A program made the position numbers and the translations under genes. A stretch of DNA of 64,000 nt from Heloderma charlesbogerti (taxonomy: Eukaryota; Chordata; Lepidosauria; Squamata; Helodermatidae), in contig JANEZZ010000522.1 of the NCBI GenBank assembly GCA_026122225.1, positions 1,612,001 to 1,676,000 of the forward strand, given 5' to 3'. Shown in pieces: positions 9,335-20,325 of the stretch. The stretch's first letter is position 1, and every line of letters starts with the position of its first letter. The notes beneath the pieces were generated by a model. That model did no database searches and was not told the DNA's origin. It was given only the letters and a program-made list of their open reading frames with translations.

Positions 9335-11405
9335 AAGGCTCCTGTTCCAGGCTGGTTGCAGCCCTGAACAAGAACAGTCCCATTAGAAGCTGCAACGTTT
9401 TACTGCAGGTCCCCACTTGTGCTTCACTAATGGGAAAGAGCACCTTAAGGATGGAATATTGCTGCTCCATTCCTACAGCTCTCACTTCCTTAAGGCTGGC
9501 TGATGCTGCAAAATGCCCCCCTGCTCTGAGATGGTACTGTGCAGGATAGGCAAAAATGAAGCTTTAACCTTCCTAAGTATGAAGGTAGGAACTGAATTAA
9601 ATGCAAAGGAGAATTCACAAATCTCTCAGTCCTGTATTTTCGCGGATGGTAAAACCATCCATATCAAGCAGAGATGAAGCCCTGAGAGAGGATAGGACCC
9701 CTAGCTAAAACCTGCCCAATTTATTTTACACAAGAGCACTAGCTTTGGAGTATTTTTAGCTCCTGTTTTAAAAATAGCATTGTTCTTTAAAGAGGTTGTC
9801 CAATGAGGTGGTCTCAGTATCTGTCACAGAGAAGGCTGCTACTGATGCCCTGCTCTCACCTCTCAGCTCTTCACAAGACTTGAAATCATTACTCTAATTA
9901 TATGGGTCCTTTCTCCTCCTTTCAATTCATGTTTTTAAAGGCCTAATGGCTGAGCTCAGCCAGGCTGCTATCCGTTCTTTCTCTGTCTCCACACCCGCCA
10001 CCCCCAGCTTGCCCTCATCTCCCCTTTGTCCCCAGAGCAATAGTTGAGGGGCCTAATGAAAAATAAACAAGGCAATGCGCTTTATCCTCAGCAAATGAAA
10101 AATGGCAGGGCTCACAAATGAGTTGCAATGCCTGGTTTTCACATGACTCCCCTTGGCTCCCAAACCTCCTTCTGCTTTCCCTCAAAACCAAGAAGAAGCC
10201 ATTCTGGTTTACAGGTAGTCCTCCAAAAACCAAGATATGTGACATCACTGCTGTTTCCCAGTCAAATGGGCAAAATGGATCAGGATTTTGGGGGGCTATG
10301 TGGGGGGACTTGCTGTGATACCATCTTCAGATACACTCCAGCCAATTATACACTTCCTGCCATAAGACATCAGTGACACTGCTAGGGCTCTCTTGAAAGA
10401 TAAGAGGGCTACAGTATAGAAAGGGCAGATGAAGAGACAACAGCAGCGTTGTGCACTAACGGGTGCTATAGCATGAGAATAGCAAAATAAACAACTCTCA
10501 GCAAGAGAAAACATAAACAACAAGGTTCTGGAAAGAGCTCATGGAGAACAGTCAGTGCTTGCATGTCATATTATTTTTCCAGGTTTCTTCAAAAACAAAT
10601 CTTAGTTGCAGAAATAGACTCACATGTTTGTAATGAAGAGACACATGCATTTTCTCACTGTTTCATGTAGCCAAACTCAGTATCAGTGGTAATGATAATA
10701 TATCTGCCTGCAAACTACAGAGGAGGAAAGAGACCTATCATCAAGAGACAAAATATATATTTAATTCACTGATAATCTCAAGCAGCTAGTCACATAGAGT
10801 TGGTGTCAAATTCAAGAATTAACTAGCCATGTGTACAGATTCTAGTGGAGTGGGATCTTCTTACATTAAAAGACATGCCATCTCAGTACATGGTACTTGT
10901 ACAAGTTAACAGCCCTTGCCCATGCATATTTCAAGAATGCACATGCCCAAAACAAGGTTCATCTATCATCACACAACACAAGCACCAACATTCAAGACAA
11001 GAAAACGAGTTCAGGATGACAAATTGGGCTGCTCATGGATGTCTGGGAAATGAGCATGCCATACATGGCTCAGTTAGAGTCCACCCATCTCCAGCTCCAC
11101 CATAAATCTCAAGACGGTCGCATTTCAGATGTTCAAACTGCATTGCATATTGCAATGTTACCATAGGTTTTGCAAATACATTTGATGTGATTTGTTTGCA
11201 GATGATTTTACCAGGGCTCCAGATGACTCATAAAATTGCATCATAGGAGCACCGCCCAAGTTGTCTGAAATGTCTTGGAAAAATACCTTCTGAAGAATCA
11301 GCGGTGATAACAAACAGGATGGGATTTTAGACAGGTCAATCTTATCAACTAAGGCTAGACCCTAAACAAGTATGGAATTCAGGGTAGGCCCAGCTTACCT
11401 AGTTA
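9335..11405. other. 2-kb stretch without recognised genes or repeats
   Basis: Ordinary base composition and no long frame. Short frames at 10015-10523 lack recognisable motifs. It may contain host regulatory or unique intergenic sequence; nothing in it can be assigned by reading. Confidence 0.5.
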
Positions 11406-11413
11406 ATTTAAAG

Positions 11414-11549
11414 CAGGGGTAAGCAACCTGGTGCCCTCCAGATATGTTTGACTACAACTCCCATCTGCCCCAGGCAGCATAGCCAATGGACATTGATTAT
11501 GGGTGTTGTAGTTCAAAACATCTGGAGGGCACCAAGTTGCCTACTCCAG
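11414..11549. mobile_element. hAT-type MITE (CAGGGGTAAGCAACC variant), complete
   Basis: 136 bp with arms containing ACTACAACTCCCAT and TTGTAGTTCAAAACATCTGG. Flanks atttaaag (11406-11413) and atttaaaa (11550-11557) give an 8-bp duplication with one mismatch, diagnostic of hAT-type insertion. Confidence 0.85.
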
Positions 11550-11557
11550 ATTTAAAA

Positions 11558-12134
11558 GATAGGCCCAGCCAGACCTGGCCCAGCCAGGAAAGTTATTATC
11601 TTGGGGTCTCAGTATTTAACCTTGTTCTTGTGTTAGGTTAACAGGAAATAATAGAAATATTTAGAAATTTTATTTTCATTAGTGTCTTCCAGCTGTAAAT
11701 TTTTCTAGCCTGTCTTCTACGATGGGCCAGAAAAGTTTAGCCATTTTTTTAAAATGCTGAATTCCTTGATAATATGCTACATATATTCATGTTATATGTT
11801 TTGTGACTTGTGTAGTTTATGAATGTGCTTAAGTTATTGGCTCTGAGCCCATTTCCAGTTTTTGTTTTGTGCTAGCCTAGCCTGCTCCAAACTATTATGG
11901 TAGACTGATAACAGCAACCTCATATCATCTGTGAGGGACAACTTTCGTCCTGAGTTAGAATTCTACCCCTGACTCTAAAGGTGATGGATTTTGCTTTCTC
12001 ACCTCAGGCCAAAGTGATCGCAATTTTTGGAAAGGAATGTCTTCAATTGGCTTGTGACTTCCCCTGTAGCTTGCAGCAATTGTTGTGGTGAATACATCCT
12101 GTGCCTCACAGGCACTTCTGGAATGGCACATATT
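11558..12134. other. No gene recognised
   Basis: A/T-rich unique sequence. Confidence 0.45.
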
Positions 12135-12350
12135 ATTATTACATTTCGATCCTGCCCTTTTTCCTCTTACAAAGAACTCATGGCAGCTTACATAGTCCTC
12201 CTCATCTCCATTTTTGTCCTCACAACAAACCTATGAGGTAGATCAGTCAGTGATTGGCCCAATGTCACCCATTGAGCTTCACAGCCAAGATCTCCCAAGT
12301 CCCATTCCAACACTCCTAAGCACCATACCACACTGGCTCTCACATCTTGA
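12135..12350 (-). mobile_element. MIR-like tRNA-derived SINE
   Basis: Reverse-strand copy. Read on the minus strand it begins GAGCCAGTGTGGTATGG, has a decayed B box, the core GGGTGACATTGGGCCAATC, the CTCATAGGTTTGTTGTGAGG block, and a 3' end near 12135 that leads into AATAATAAT. Confidence 0.75.
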
Positions 12351-12405
12351 TGCATGCTCTGGATATTGTGCTGCAGCATTATTTATTAAATAGTTCTGTT
12401 TGGCA

Positions 12406-12450
12406 TGTTGTTGTTGTTGTTGTTGTTGTTATCATTATCATCATCATCAT
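12406..12450. repeat. (TTG)n followed by (ATC)n microsatellite
   Basis: TTG units to about 12430, then ATC/ATT units to 12450. Confidence 0.95.
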
Positions 12451-12865
12451 TTGGGTATGGGATGGGAGTGGGGGCTTATCTCAGTGCAAAAGGTTGAAGT
12501 ACCAGATCTCAGGATTTCTTCTAGCTATATAGATATGGGATGAGTAGAAGGTTTTCCCCAGCCCATCAGTGGACTACTGGCCAATTTCTGGTGGACCACC
12601 CAGCACCTGCTTCTTTCCAGGGTTCTTGCAAAGAGTACTGGGATCGGTGGGCCTTCATCTGATCTAATGATGCAGTTATGCTCTTAAGCATGCCCAGGAT
12701 CAGTTAACACAGATGAGTTGTGTTATGCCTGAGCCATAAAAACATCCTGTATGTATTCTTGCTTTATAAATTTAAAACACATTGATAGACCATGGGGATC
12801 CTAGCTAAAAAAAAAAAGTAGAACTCACAGGACTAAAGTAGTTCACCCGTGATATAGGCTTATAG

Positions 12866-12974
12866 CACCCTTCCTCATCCTGGTCCTCTCCAGAAGTGTT
12901 AGACTACGTGTTGGCTTGGGATGATGGGAGTTGTAGTTCAACACATCTGGAGGGTGCCAGGTTGGGGAAGGCTG
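12866..12974. mobile_element. hAT-type MITE (CAGCCTTCCCCAACC family)
   Basis: 109 bp ending GGTTGGGGAAGGCTG. Flanks gcttatag (12858-12865) and gattatag (12975-12982) agree at 7 of 8. Confidence 0.82.
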
Positions 12975-13057
12975 GATTATAGGTAGGGGAAGCTAAAATC
13001 AGGGGCACATGTGAGAGAAAGGTTGCTTCCTCCTTTGTCATCTCCCTCTGCATTTAA

Positions 13058-13290
13058 AGAGCCAGTGTGGTACAATAGTTAGAGTCTTGGACTAGGATTG
13101 GGAAGACCCAGGTTCAAATCCTGGCTCAGCTATGGGGTTCACTGAATGACTTGCGGCCAGCCAGAACCTGACCTACCTCACAGGGTTATTGTGAAGACAA
13201 TAACATGGGGGGCAGGGATCCACGTGTGCTTTCTCAAGTTCCTCAGAGGAAAGGCAGGATATAAATGTAGTAAATAAATGAAATGAAACT
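13058..13290 (+). mobile_element. MIR-like tRNA-derived SINE
   Basis: Starts AGAGCCAGTGTGGTACAA (A-box region), B box GGTTCAAATCC near 13114, core TGACTTGCGGCCAGCCAG, then CTCACAGGGTTATTGTGAAG and a tail GGATATAAATGTAGTAAATA. Architecture: tRNA head, CORE-like body, L2-type tail. Mobilisation by L2 is inferred from the tail. Confidence 0.82.
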
Positions 13291-14681
13291 GAAAAAAAGA
13301 ATACTGGTCCAAGGGCCTATAGTGGGAAAAGAGAGGCTCTTGTGATGTTGAATAGTAAAAAAATGGTTGTGGGGAAGATGATGATTAGGGCAGCACCCAG
13401 GACTCACACGCATTGTTCTTAGGAAGAGATAAGCGAGCAAAAGGTCCAGACCTGCTAATCCCACCTCCCTTCAATAGCTCTAAATCTATCACTGAAAAAT
13501 TCAGCATTGATCTGTTAGAGAGGTGGGTGGCCTGAGGCATGAATGAAGCACTTCACTCTTAAAACAGTGCTGAGACTTTGGATTGCGGGGCAAGAAAGGT
13601 GTCAGCAAATGTCAATGGTAATTTACACCCTTCCACCAGGCCCTTCAGTGAGCCACCTCATCTTGGGTGGTGCCACCGGGCTAATTCGACAGTTATATCT
13701 CGAAGGATTATGCACCTATTGGTACCAATAGAGCTATTGATTCTGGCAGAACTATTATAACCGATGGTGTGCTTTAAAAAAACTGCCAGTAGTTTTATTA
13801 TGACATCAGTACAATTCATTGTATCATTGCAATTGGGCTCTTTACAACCCTCTTTCATCTAGGAGAACTGCCTGTTCCTGTCAAGCCACGCCAGCAATAA
13901 TGACTTCTATTCCAATCTCTACAAACATTTTTGTAATTGGAATAATATTAGGAAATCAAGGAAATGGGAATCCATGCAAATATGTTCAATCTGCATAATT
14001 TATTCTCCAATACAAGATAATGGGAATAGACAAGCTAAAACTATTTTGAAAAGGGAGGGGAAGCTAGGTTCCCAAAATGACAGTCCATTGCTGCAAGACA
14101 GGAGAGAGCCCTGATTATATTTGCCTAATTATTTTGATCCCCCCCCCTCTATTTTAAACAACTCTTTGAAGAGTTGTGACTATGCTGATAAAGTGCAGAG
14201 GGAATGCTCAGCTGCTAAAGAAGTAAAACAGAAACATTTTTAAAAGTTCACAAAAGCTTTCATTAGTGATGTTATGGACAGCAGCCAATAGGTGCTTGTC
14301 ACACAGACAACCATTATCCGCATAGCACTCTATACTGGAATAGACCCAATAGCTGCATTTTCTCTGTGACAAATGACTTTAGTTTCAGTGCTAGGAAAAA
14401 TGCAAGATCCCCGCAATAGATCCCTTGAAGCAACAATCTCTCTGAAATAGATCTCCTCAAGAGAAACAAATAACCATCCAATGGAAAGAACCTCCTGGCA
14501 TCCCAGTGGGTGTACTAGTATTCCCTACACAGGAACTATCCTGATTTCTCACACAGGTTGCCTAATTCATGAACAGGAGTACTTTGCAGCCGAGTCACAT
14601 AAAGACCTGACCCACTGGGGCTCCCTGGAGGCTTTCAAAAATTGGTCATGCCACTTCATCCAGCTTCTGATCCATTCTGGT
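13291..14681. other. No gene or repeat recognised
   Basis: Unique-looking A/T-rich sequence of 1.4 kb with no frame above 75 codons. Confidence 0.5.
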
Positions 14682-14951
14682 CAGTGGTGCAGCTAGGGGC
14701 CAAGGTTGAGGGCCCTGCAGCCCAGGGGCCCCCCAAATGAGCACCCAGCAAGCAGCAGGTGATGCATGCAGTGGCAAACAGGGCTGACGTCAGCACCTGG
14801 GATGGTGCTGGGCATGCTGGGGCTATAATAGATGTTGGGGGAAGCCATCCAGGGGGTGGAGCTCATTGAGCTTTCATCTGCTCGGCCCCCCAGACTTTGG
14901 CTGGTTCCCCGTGAGCTGGCCCAACTCCATCGGCATCGAGTTGGGCCAGCT
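14682..14951. mobile_element. Probable hAT-like element, left end only, with a 15-bp hairpin
   Basis: CAGTGGTGCAGCTAGGGGCC at 14682 resembles a hAT-type terminus. No matching right end is found. At 14912-14951 a perfect 15-bp inverted repeat (GAGCTGGCCCAACTC and its complement, 10-bp loop) follows. Whether the two belong together is uncertain. Confidence 0.35.
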
Positions 14952-14985
14952 CATGTATTTTTACGGGTTTTTTAATTTACGTAAA

Positions 14986-15111
14986 TAGAAATGTGCACAA
15001 TTCGCAGCCAAAAATTGCATAAATTACAATTTTATTGTATTGTATTCTATTTTATTGTATTCTATTGAAATTTCTGCGAATCACGCAATTTGCACCCTGT
15101 ACACATTTCTT
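14986..15111. mobile_element. Small hAT-like MITE (TAGAAATGTGCAC termini)
   Basis: 126 bp between TAGAAATGTGCAC and GTACACATTTCT. Flanks tttacgta (14976-14983) and tttatgta (15112-15119) agree at 7 of 8, with two extra A bases at the left junction. The interior is TTGTATTCTATT-rich. Confidence 0.55.
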
Positions 15112-15119
15112 TTTATGTA

Positions 15120-15549
15120 CATTTTAAAAAAACTGAAAATGTTTCCAGATTTCAGGAAAAGCCCCACGGCTTGGCTTGCATGTGAGCTGAGTCAGGTGCT
15201 CGCTGGGAGTCCACCAAGCCTCCAAAGGGCCAGATTCCACAGCGCTGGACATCTCTCACTGGGGCCCGCCAGGGCTGATGCAGTTTTCTGCAGCATCCTT
15301 TCTTCTTACTAAAAATATATATATATGGCTGAGACTAGCTGCGAGGCCTATACATGGTTACAGATGTTCATTTTATTATTCTTACTTTAAATATATATTA
15401 TCCTTTTCTACAACAAAATAGTGCTTATCCCCAACTAAATGTGATCAGCATCAGGGCAGCAGAAGTCAACTCCATGTTATTCCTGAAGTCATGGTGGTTC
15501 TATGACTTAAGTGAGTTTAAAATGCAACTCTGCACCTGCTCAGAGTCTG
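15120..15549. other. No gene recognised
   Basis: Mixed sequence with a short (TA)n at 15311-15324; no supported feature. Confidence 0.4.
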
Positions 15550-15550
15550 C

Positions 15551-15586
<36 letters not shown>

Positions 15587-15609
15587 TTTCTTTCTTTCTT
15601 TCTTTCTTG
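15551..15609. repeat. (CTTT)n microsatellite
   Basis: About 14 tetranucleotide units with one interruption near 15585. Confidence 0.96.
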
Positions 15610-15689
15610 GTTGGTAAAAAGTTGTTCTGGTTTTGATCTATCATATCAGGAGTGTAGAAGCAGTTTTAAAACATGGAATGGCGGGGGAG

Positions 15690-15785
15690 GGGGAGAAGAT
15701 ACATTTTAGTTGTTTGCTTCACAGCTGAAGCGATACAACATGACTGTCTAAATGAGAATCGCTATTAAAACCATTAAAAACCTAA
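15690..15785. repeat. Unclassified dispersed repeat, copy 2
   Basis: Diverged copy of 435-550, sharing TTAGTTGT.TGCTTCACA and TGACTGTCTAAA. Confidence 0.35.
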
Positions 15786-16676
15786 AGTCAGCTAGGGTGT
15801 GTTTCCACCAGCTATTTTCTCTGAGCTGGCTGCATGTTGAGGTTGTTAGGGATATATGACATCATGGCCATCTAGCAGCCAGCCCAGAACTTATCGTGGA
15901 AAACCCAGACTTCCTGAGACTGCTTAAAGTCTGATTCTTTTCCTTAAGTTGGGTTCTCCCCAGCATAGTTGCTGTGTGCCCCAACCCCCACCTTGACCTC
16001 AGGTACGCTAGCCCTGCCCAGGGGTGTGCCTTTCACCATTACCCCAGTCAAGGGGGGTTTCCTCCCATTGTGCTGAATGAGGCTTGCCCTCCTAATGCCC
16101 ACAGAACTTACAGAGAACCCCCTCAACTGACAAGGCACAGTGCCATCTCAAGGGTCCAATTCTCCTTTGTTTGGTTTATTGGCTTAGGAAGAAACTTCAA
16201 CCCTTGCTTATAGAGATTCTGTGGGTTAATATGGGGGCTGGTTTCCTTGTTTGTGTTTACTGCTCTCTTTCCCAGCACAAGCATATGTGTGTCTACTCAG
16301 AAGTAACTCCCATTGTGGTCAATGAGGCTTGCTCCTGAAATGCAGGTGCATCTGGACTTTCAGGGAAAAGGGGAAAAGGGTGGCAAGAGGGGGGAAGCTT
16401 CTCTTATTGGCTGAGCAGGCCCACCTGTCAGACGACCTTCACTCCAAGCCCCACCCCCACCAGGAAGTATGTTCTGTGAAGTGATTTTTACTGCTCCGGA
16501 GAACCTGCTCACGGAGCCCTGCTCACAGCAAAGCCAATTCCTTTTTTAAAAGAATCTGGTACTCTGCCATTAGCTTCTCCTTCTGTTGTCATAGAAACAG
16601 GGCCCTAGCTTCATCACTGATTTCACTAGAAATGTGGGTTCTTTTGCAAAGACCTTCAAACTTTGCAATAATGAGC
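15786..16676. other. No gene; possible MITE debris
   Basis: At 16292-16340, CTACTCAGAAGTAACTCCCA and CAATGAGGCTTGCTCC resemble arms of a palindromic MITE widespread in squamates. No termini can be defined. The rest is unassigned. Confidence 0.35.
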
Positions 16677-16680
16677 CTAA

Positions 16681-16754
16681 GGGTGTAATCCTATGCATGT
16701 AGGACTTTTTGCTGTCTAAACAACTCCCAGCATTCCCCAGCCAATCATTGTGCC
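16681..16754. mobile_element. TTAA-flanked palindromic MITE (GGGYRCAATCCTATGCATG family)
   Basis: Left end GGGTGTAATCCTATGCATG, right end CATTGTGCC, flanked by ctaa (16677-16680) and ttaa (16755-16758). The termini match the palindrome at 57041-57133. The TTAA target suggests a piggyBac-type element; the superfamily is inferred. Confidence 0.55.
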
Positions 16755-16758
16755 TTAA

Positions 16759-18136
16759 ATCAAGAAGAAGGTGACATTGCTGATGGCATCCTGAGTAGAA
16801 CTAAGACAAAATGGAGGCAAGGGGCTGCAGTTGGCATCACTAGGCCTCCGCAGTAGAGTAATTCAAACAATTTGCTGTATCATGGGACCCAGGTACATCT
16901 GTTTGCCTTATCAATAAGGCCCAGCAAGACCAAATTATTATTTATATTAGGAAAGGGAAGCAACATAACCACCAAGAAGAGGCAAGAGATTTATGCCTTT
17001 GTGCTGCTGCATAAGCATCCCACAGCATATGGAGAAGCACATGAAACCCATACTTGCTGGGAAGGGAAAGTTCAACATTCTTTCTTCTATCCCAGTCCTG
17101 ACACATGAAAACTGGTTTAGGCAGAGTCAGTAAAGAGCTCGTGTCTCCCTTAATAACAGGAGAGACCTGCCGCCTCCTGACTTCACATTGACAATGGCTC
17201 ATTTTCACCTGCATGACAAGTGCCCCTAAAGGCCAACTGCCACCGTCGCTAAATCCAGCTAAGCTCAGCAAGAAGAGGTGTGCTGAGTCTGTGTATTCTT
17301 CCAGATCCCTCCCTTACCTACTCCCCCAAGCAGAAATATTCCCATTTCCATCAGTGACTTTGCAGCTGACGTCTATCCTCCTCAGGCTGATAACAGTGCA
17401 ATGCAGGTGGGATTACCTCCCCATGCTTTCCACTTGCAGCTCCAGGAAGTTCTCTGCTCTGTCCTGCTGTCAGATCAGGTTCAGAAAGCTAAATGGCCCC
17501 ACTACTCAATGAAAAGGCCAAAAAACCTCATAAGCAGTGAAGACACAGACTTCAAGAGGGATAGCATAATATAAGTGCTGGGGGAACTTATTAATGGACT
17601 TCCATAGTGCTAGAATCAAGACAGATTCACACACTATGTTTTTGCAGCAAGGACACTGGTGTTACGCTGTTGTTTCCTGCAACAAACATATTAAGTATAA
17701 CTGACATAGCTAAGCACCCTGCTCCAATCTGGGTTCACGCATACATGTACACAGCTCTTGAAATATGCATCTATGCGTAAATGTATCTTATTCTTATCCA
17801 AGTTTTCTTTGTGCAGGAAACACAAGTGTAAGATGAGCGTAGGTGCCGCGGGCAAGTTTGCTGCATTAAACGGGGATAAATCAAAGCAGTCCCACAAGTA
17901 CAGATCCAAGTTCAGTACTACATTTCTTCCCCAACCATCAGCTAAGAGAGCCTGCTTCTCCTTGGGGAAAAGATCAAGAAGTAGGCAGGAAAAGTCAATT
18001 TTTAAGTCATAGATCACCAGGGCTTAGGCCTGGAACCTGTTTTCAGCCTCCAGGCTCTGTCCAGGATAAAAAGTGTGCATTAGATCATACTGCTTCTCCA
18101 TCATAACTGAATATACATCCCCACATATGTGGCTAT
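16759..18136. other. No gene or repeat recognised
   Basis: Unique-looking. The frames at 16872-17512 and 17691-18017 show no domain and lack support. Confidence 0.45.
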
Positions 18137-18144
18137 GGTAAGAC

Positions 18145-18356
18145 CAGTGGGGGCTGGTGGCTCCGATTTCAGTGAATCCATTCTGGGTTTCAGTCAGAAC
18201 CATCCAGAATTCTAAAGGAGCTATCCAAGTTGCTGAACCTATTTTGTGGGTAGGCTTCAGCATTTTGGATAGCTCCTTTAGCATTCCGGCTGGTTCTGAC
18301 TGAAACCCAGAGAGGATCACTAGACCCAACAAAATCAGAGCCACCCGCCTCCACTG
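18145..18356. mobile_element. hAT-type MITE (CAGTGGAGGCTGG family), complete
   Basis: 212 bp, a full fold-back: left arm CAGTGGGGGCTGGTGGCTCC, right arm GAGCCACCCGCCTCCACTG, with AAAGGAGCTATCCAAG and TTGGATAGCTCCTTT near the centre. Duplication ggtaagac (18137-18144) / ggtaagat (18357-18364), 7 of 8. Best reference copy in the window for this family. Confidence 0.88.
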
Positions 18357-18588
18357 GGTAAGATCTTGCAAACCTGCAGTCTCTTTTTGGTTGTCCTTTG
18401 ATGAAAGGCTTGGATGTGTGTCAAGTGCTAAATAGCCCTGCCTCCAATTTCCTAGAGCGAACATCAGTATAAATTCGTATGATGTAGATATGAAATCCAG
18501 CAAAGATAAACAGCATGCCATACCCAGAGCAAAGATGGGAAAGTATTGAGACTTTCAGAAATGGACATCAAAAGTCAAGCTTCTACAC

Positions 18589-19080
18589 CAGGGTAGTTGA
18601 ACCTCAGGCCCATGGGTGAAATCCATGTGGTGGTTTCCCAGCTTTTGTAGCGGGTTGGGGGTTCCCCCTCCCCCTCTAAAAGGTGGAACTGCCTCTCCTA
18701 AGGCTCAATGACTGGCAGTTGGAGCTTTAAGCCAGTGTGGTGAGAGTGTTGGACTGGGAGCCAGGAGATCCGGGTTCTAGTCCCCACTCGGCCATGGAAG
18801 TTCACTGGGTGACTTTGGGCCAGTCACAGACTCTCAGCCCAACCCACCTCACAGGGTTGTTGTTGTGAGGATAAAATGGAGAGGAGGATTATGTAAGCCA
18901 CCTTGGGTTCCTTGCAAGAAGAAAAAAGGCAGGATATAAATGCAATAAACAAAACAAACAATATGCTGGCATTTTGTGCTCGTCCCTTTTGCTTTTGGCC
19001 TCATCCACCCCTGGCTGGAATGCGGCCCCCAAGAGCTTCTCAGAAATTGAATTTGGCCCTTGGACTGTAAGACACTCCTG
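18589..19080. mobile_element. hAT-type MITE (CAGGGTAGTTGAACC termini) with nested SINE
   Basis: Left end CAGGGTAGTTGAACCTCAGG, right end with GGCCCTTGGACTGTAAGAC and ACTCCTG. Duplication ttctacac (18581-18588) / ttctaaac (19081-19088), 7 of 8. A SINE (18715-18955) sits inside. Confidence 0.75.
18715..18955 (+). mobile_element. MIR-like tRNA-derived SINE
   Basis: GCCAGTGTGGTGAGAGTGTT head, B box GGGTTCTAGTCC near 18772, core GGGTGACTTTGGGCCAGTCA, CTCACAGGGTTGTTGTTGTG, tail GGATATAAATGCAATAAAC. One of the better preserved copies. Confidence 0.85.
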
Positions 19081-19345
19081 TTCTAAACCACATGAGTCTA
19101 GAGCAAGCCATGGAGTAATTGTTTCAAGCCTCAAGGAGTGAAGGAAGGAAAACTGTGGTAAGTGGTTATCTGTTTCACCTTGTGACTGCAGAGACCCTGG
19201 TTCATTCCCTACACTCCTGTCATAATCATGGACAGTCAGTCATGTCTCTGTTTTCAAGCGCATCCTGCCTGTACAAGGCTGGACTTCCTCCCTGCACTCA
19301 TCACAGACAGCTCCTAAGTTCCAAGCAAGTTGGAAAGCAAACTAT

Positions 19346-19819
19346 CAGTGGAAGCTGGTGGCTCTGGGCTGTAAGCCCATTCTGGGTTTTAGTCAGAACC
19401 AGCCAGAACTCTAAAGGAGCTATCTCAAGTGCCGAATCTTATCCTCAAAATGGGTTCCGGAGCCTTGGATAGCTTCATTAGAGTTCTGGGTGGTTCTGAT
19501 TAAAACCCAGAATGAATGCATAGGGCCTTCTCTGTGGTGGCCCCCACTCTGTGGAACTCCCTTCCTAGGGAACTCCACCATGCCCTCTCTTTAATGAGCT
19601 TCTGCCATGCACTGAAAACTTGGTTATTCAGGCAGGCATTTGGGGTGGGTTAGGGTATTTTTAAATAATGTTTAATGTGTAATTTTACGGTTTTAAATTG
19701 TACTGTTGTACATTGCCCAGAGTGGCCGGGTGACCGGCCAGATGGGCGATTAAGAAATTTAATAAATAAATAAATAAAATGCATAGCCCCACCGAAACCG
19801 GAACCACCTGCTTTCTCTG
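19346..19819. mobile_element. hAT-type MITE (CAGTGGAGGCTGG family) split by an L2 fragment
   Basis: MITE arms at 19346-19523 and 19778-19819. Flanks caaactat (19338-19345) and gaaattat (19820-19827) agree at 6 of 8. An L2 3' fragment (19524-19777) inserted near the right arm, duplicating aatgcatag. Confidence 0.82.
19524..19777 (+). mobile_element. L2 LINE, 5'-truncated 3' end
   Basis: The sequence encodes the final L2 residues (frame with VVAPTLWNSLP and FRQAFGVG relatives) then the 3' UTR and an AAATAAATAAATAAAT tail. Perfect 9-bp duplication aatgcatag at 19515-19523 and 19778-19786. Closely related to the 3' end of the L2 at 58.7 kb. Confidence 0.9.
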
Positions 19820-19952
19820 GAAATTATTGCAACATTTTAGAGCAGGGCATGATCTCTGTGTGTATACACAGCACATCAGAATGGGTGTGTCTAGGGGCCA
19901 ATTCACCTGCTCATCTTCCAACATAATATATGCTATCACCTCCTAGCAATAC

Positions 19953-20180
19953 CCTTCTGCCTTTACATAGGACAAACAGGTCAGTCTTTACACAAAAGAA
20001 TACAGAGATACAAATCTGAGATCACAGATGCCACTGCAAGAACATTTCTGTCTCCCAGGGCCCTCTACCTGGGAGACACCAGCATAAAACTGCTGAATTG
20101 GGACATGAGGGTCCTGATCTACATTGGGACTGCAGTCCCGGCAATTTTTACTTTAAAAAAAGCCATTCCTGCAATTGCCG
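19953..20180 (+). pseudogene. Possible coding relic with a GIY-YIG-like start
   Basis: One frame here reads through without a stop and contains LYIGQTGQSLHKRI followed by SPRALYLGDTSIKLL. The first motif is reminiscent of GIY-YIG nucleases, as in Penelope-like elements, but no Penelope RT is seen nearby and there is no start codon. It could equally be chance. Low confidence. Confidence 0.2.
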
Positions 20181-20325
20181 ATTATATGAATGGCTTCCTA
20201 TCCAGGTTGGCCCAAGAACAGTGATCTTACTTATTCTCCCACACAAATATGTGAAAAAGAGGACATTATCTTTCACTTCCCACAATCTGTACTGGATGAA
20301 AATATACACTTGTATAGCCATTCCT

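Noticed and set aside
14911..14951. Rho-independent terminator-like hairpin followed by T-run
   Set aside because: Bacterial terminators are not relevant in this genome; the hairpin is probably part of a MITE.
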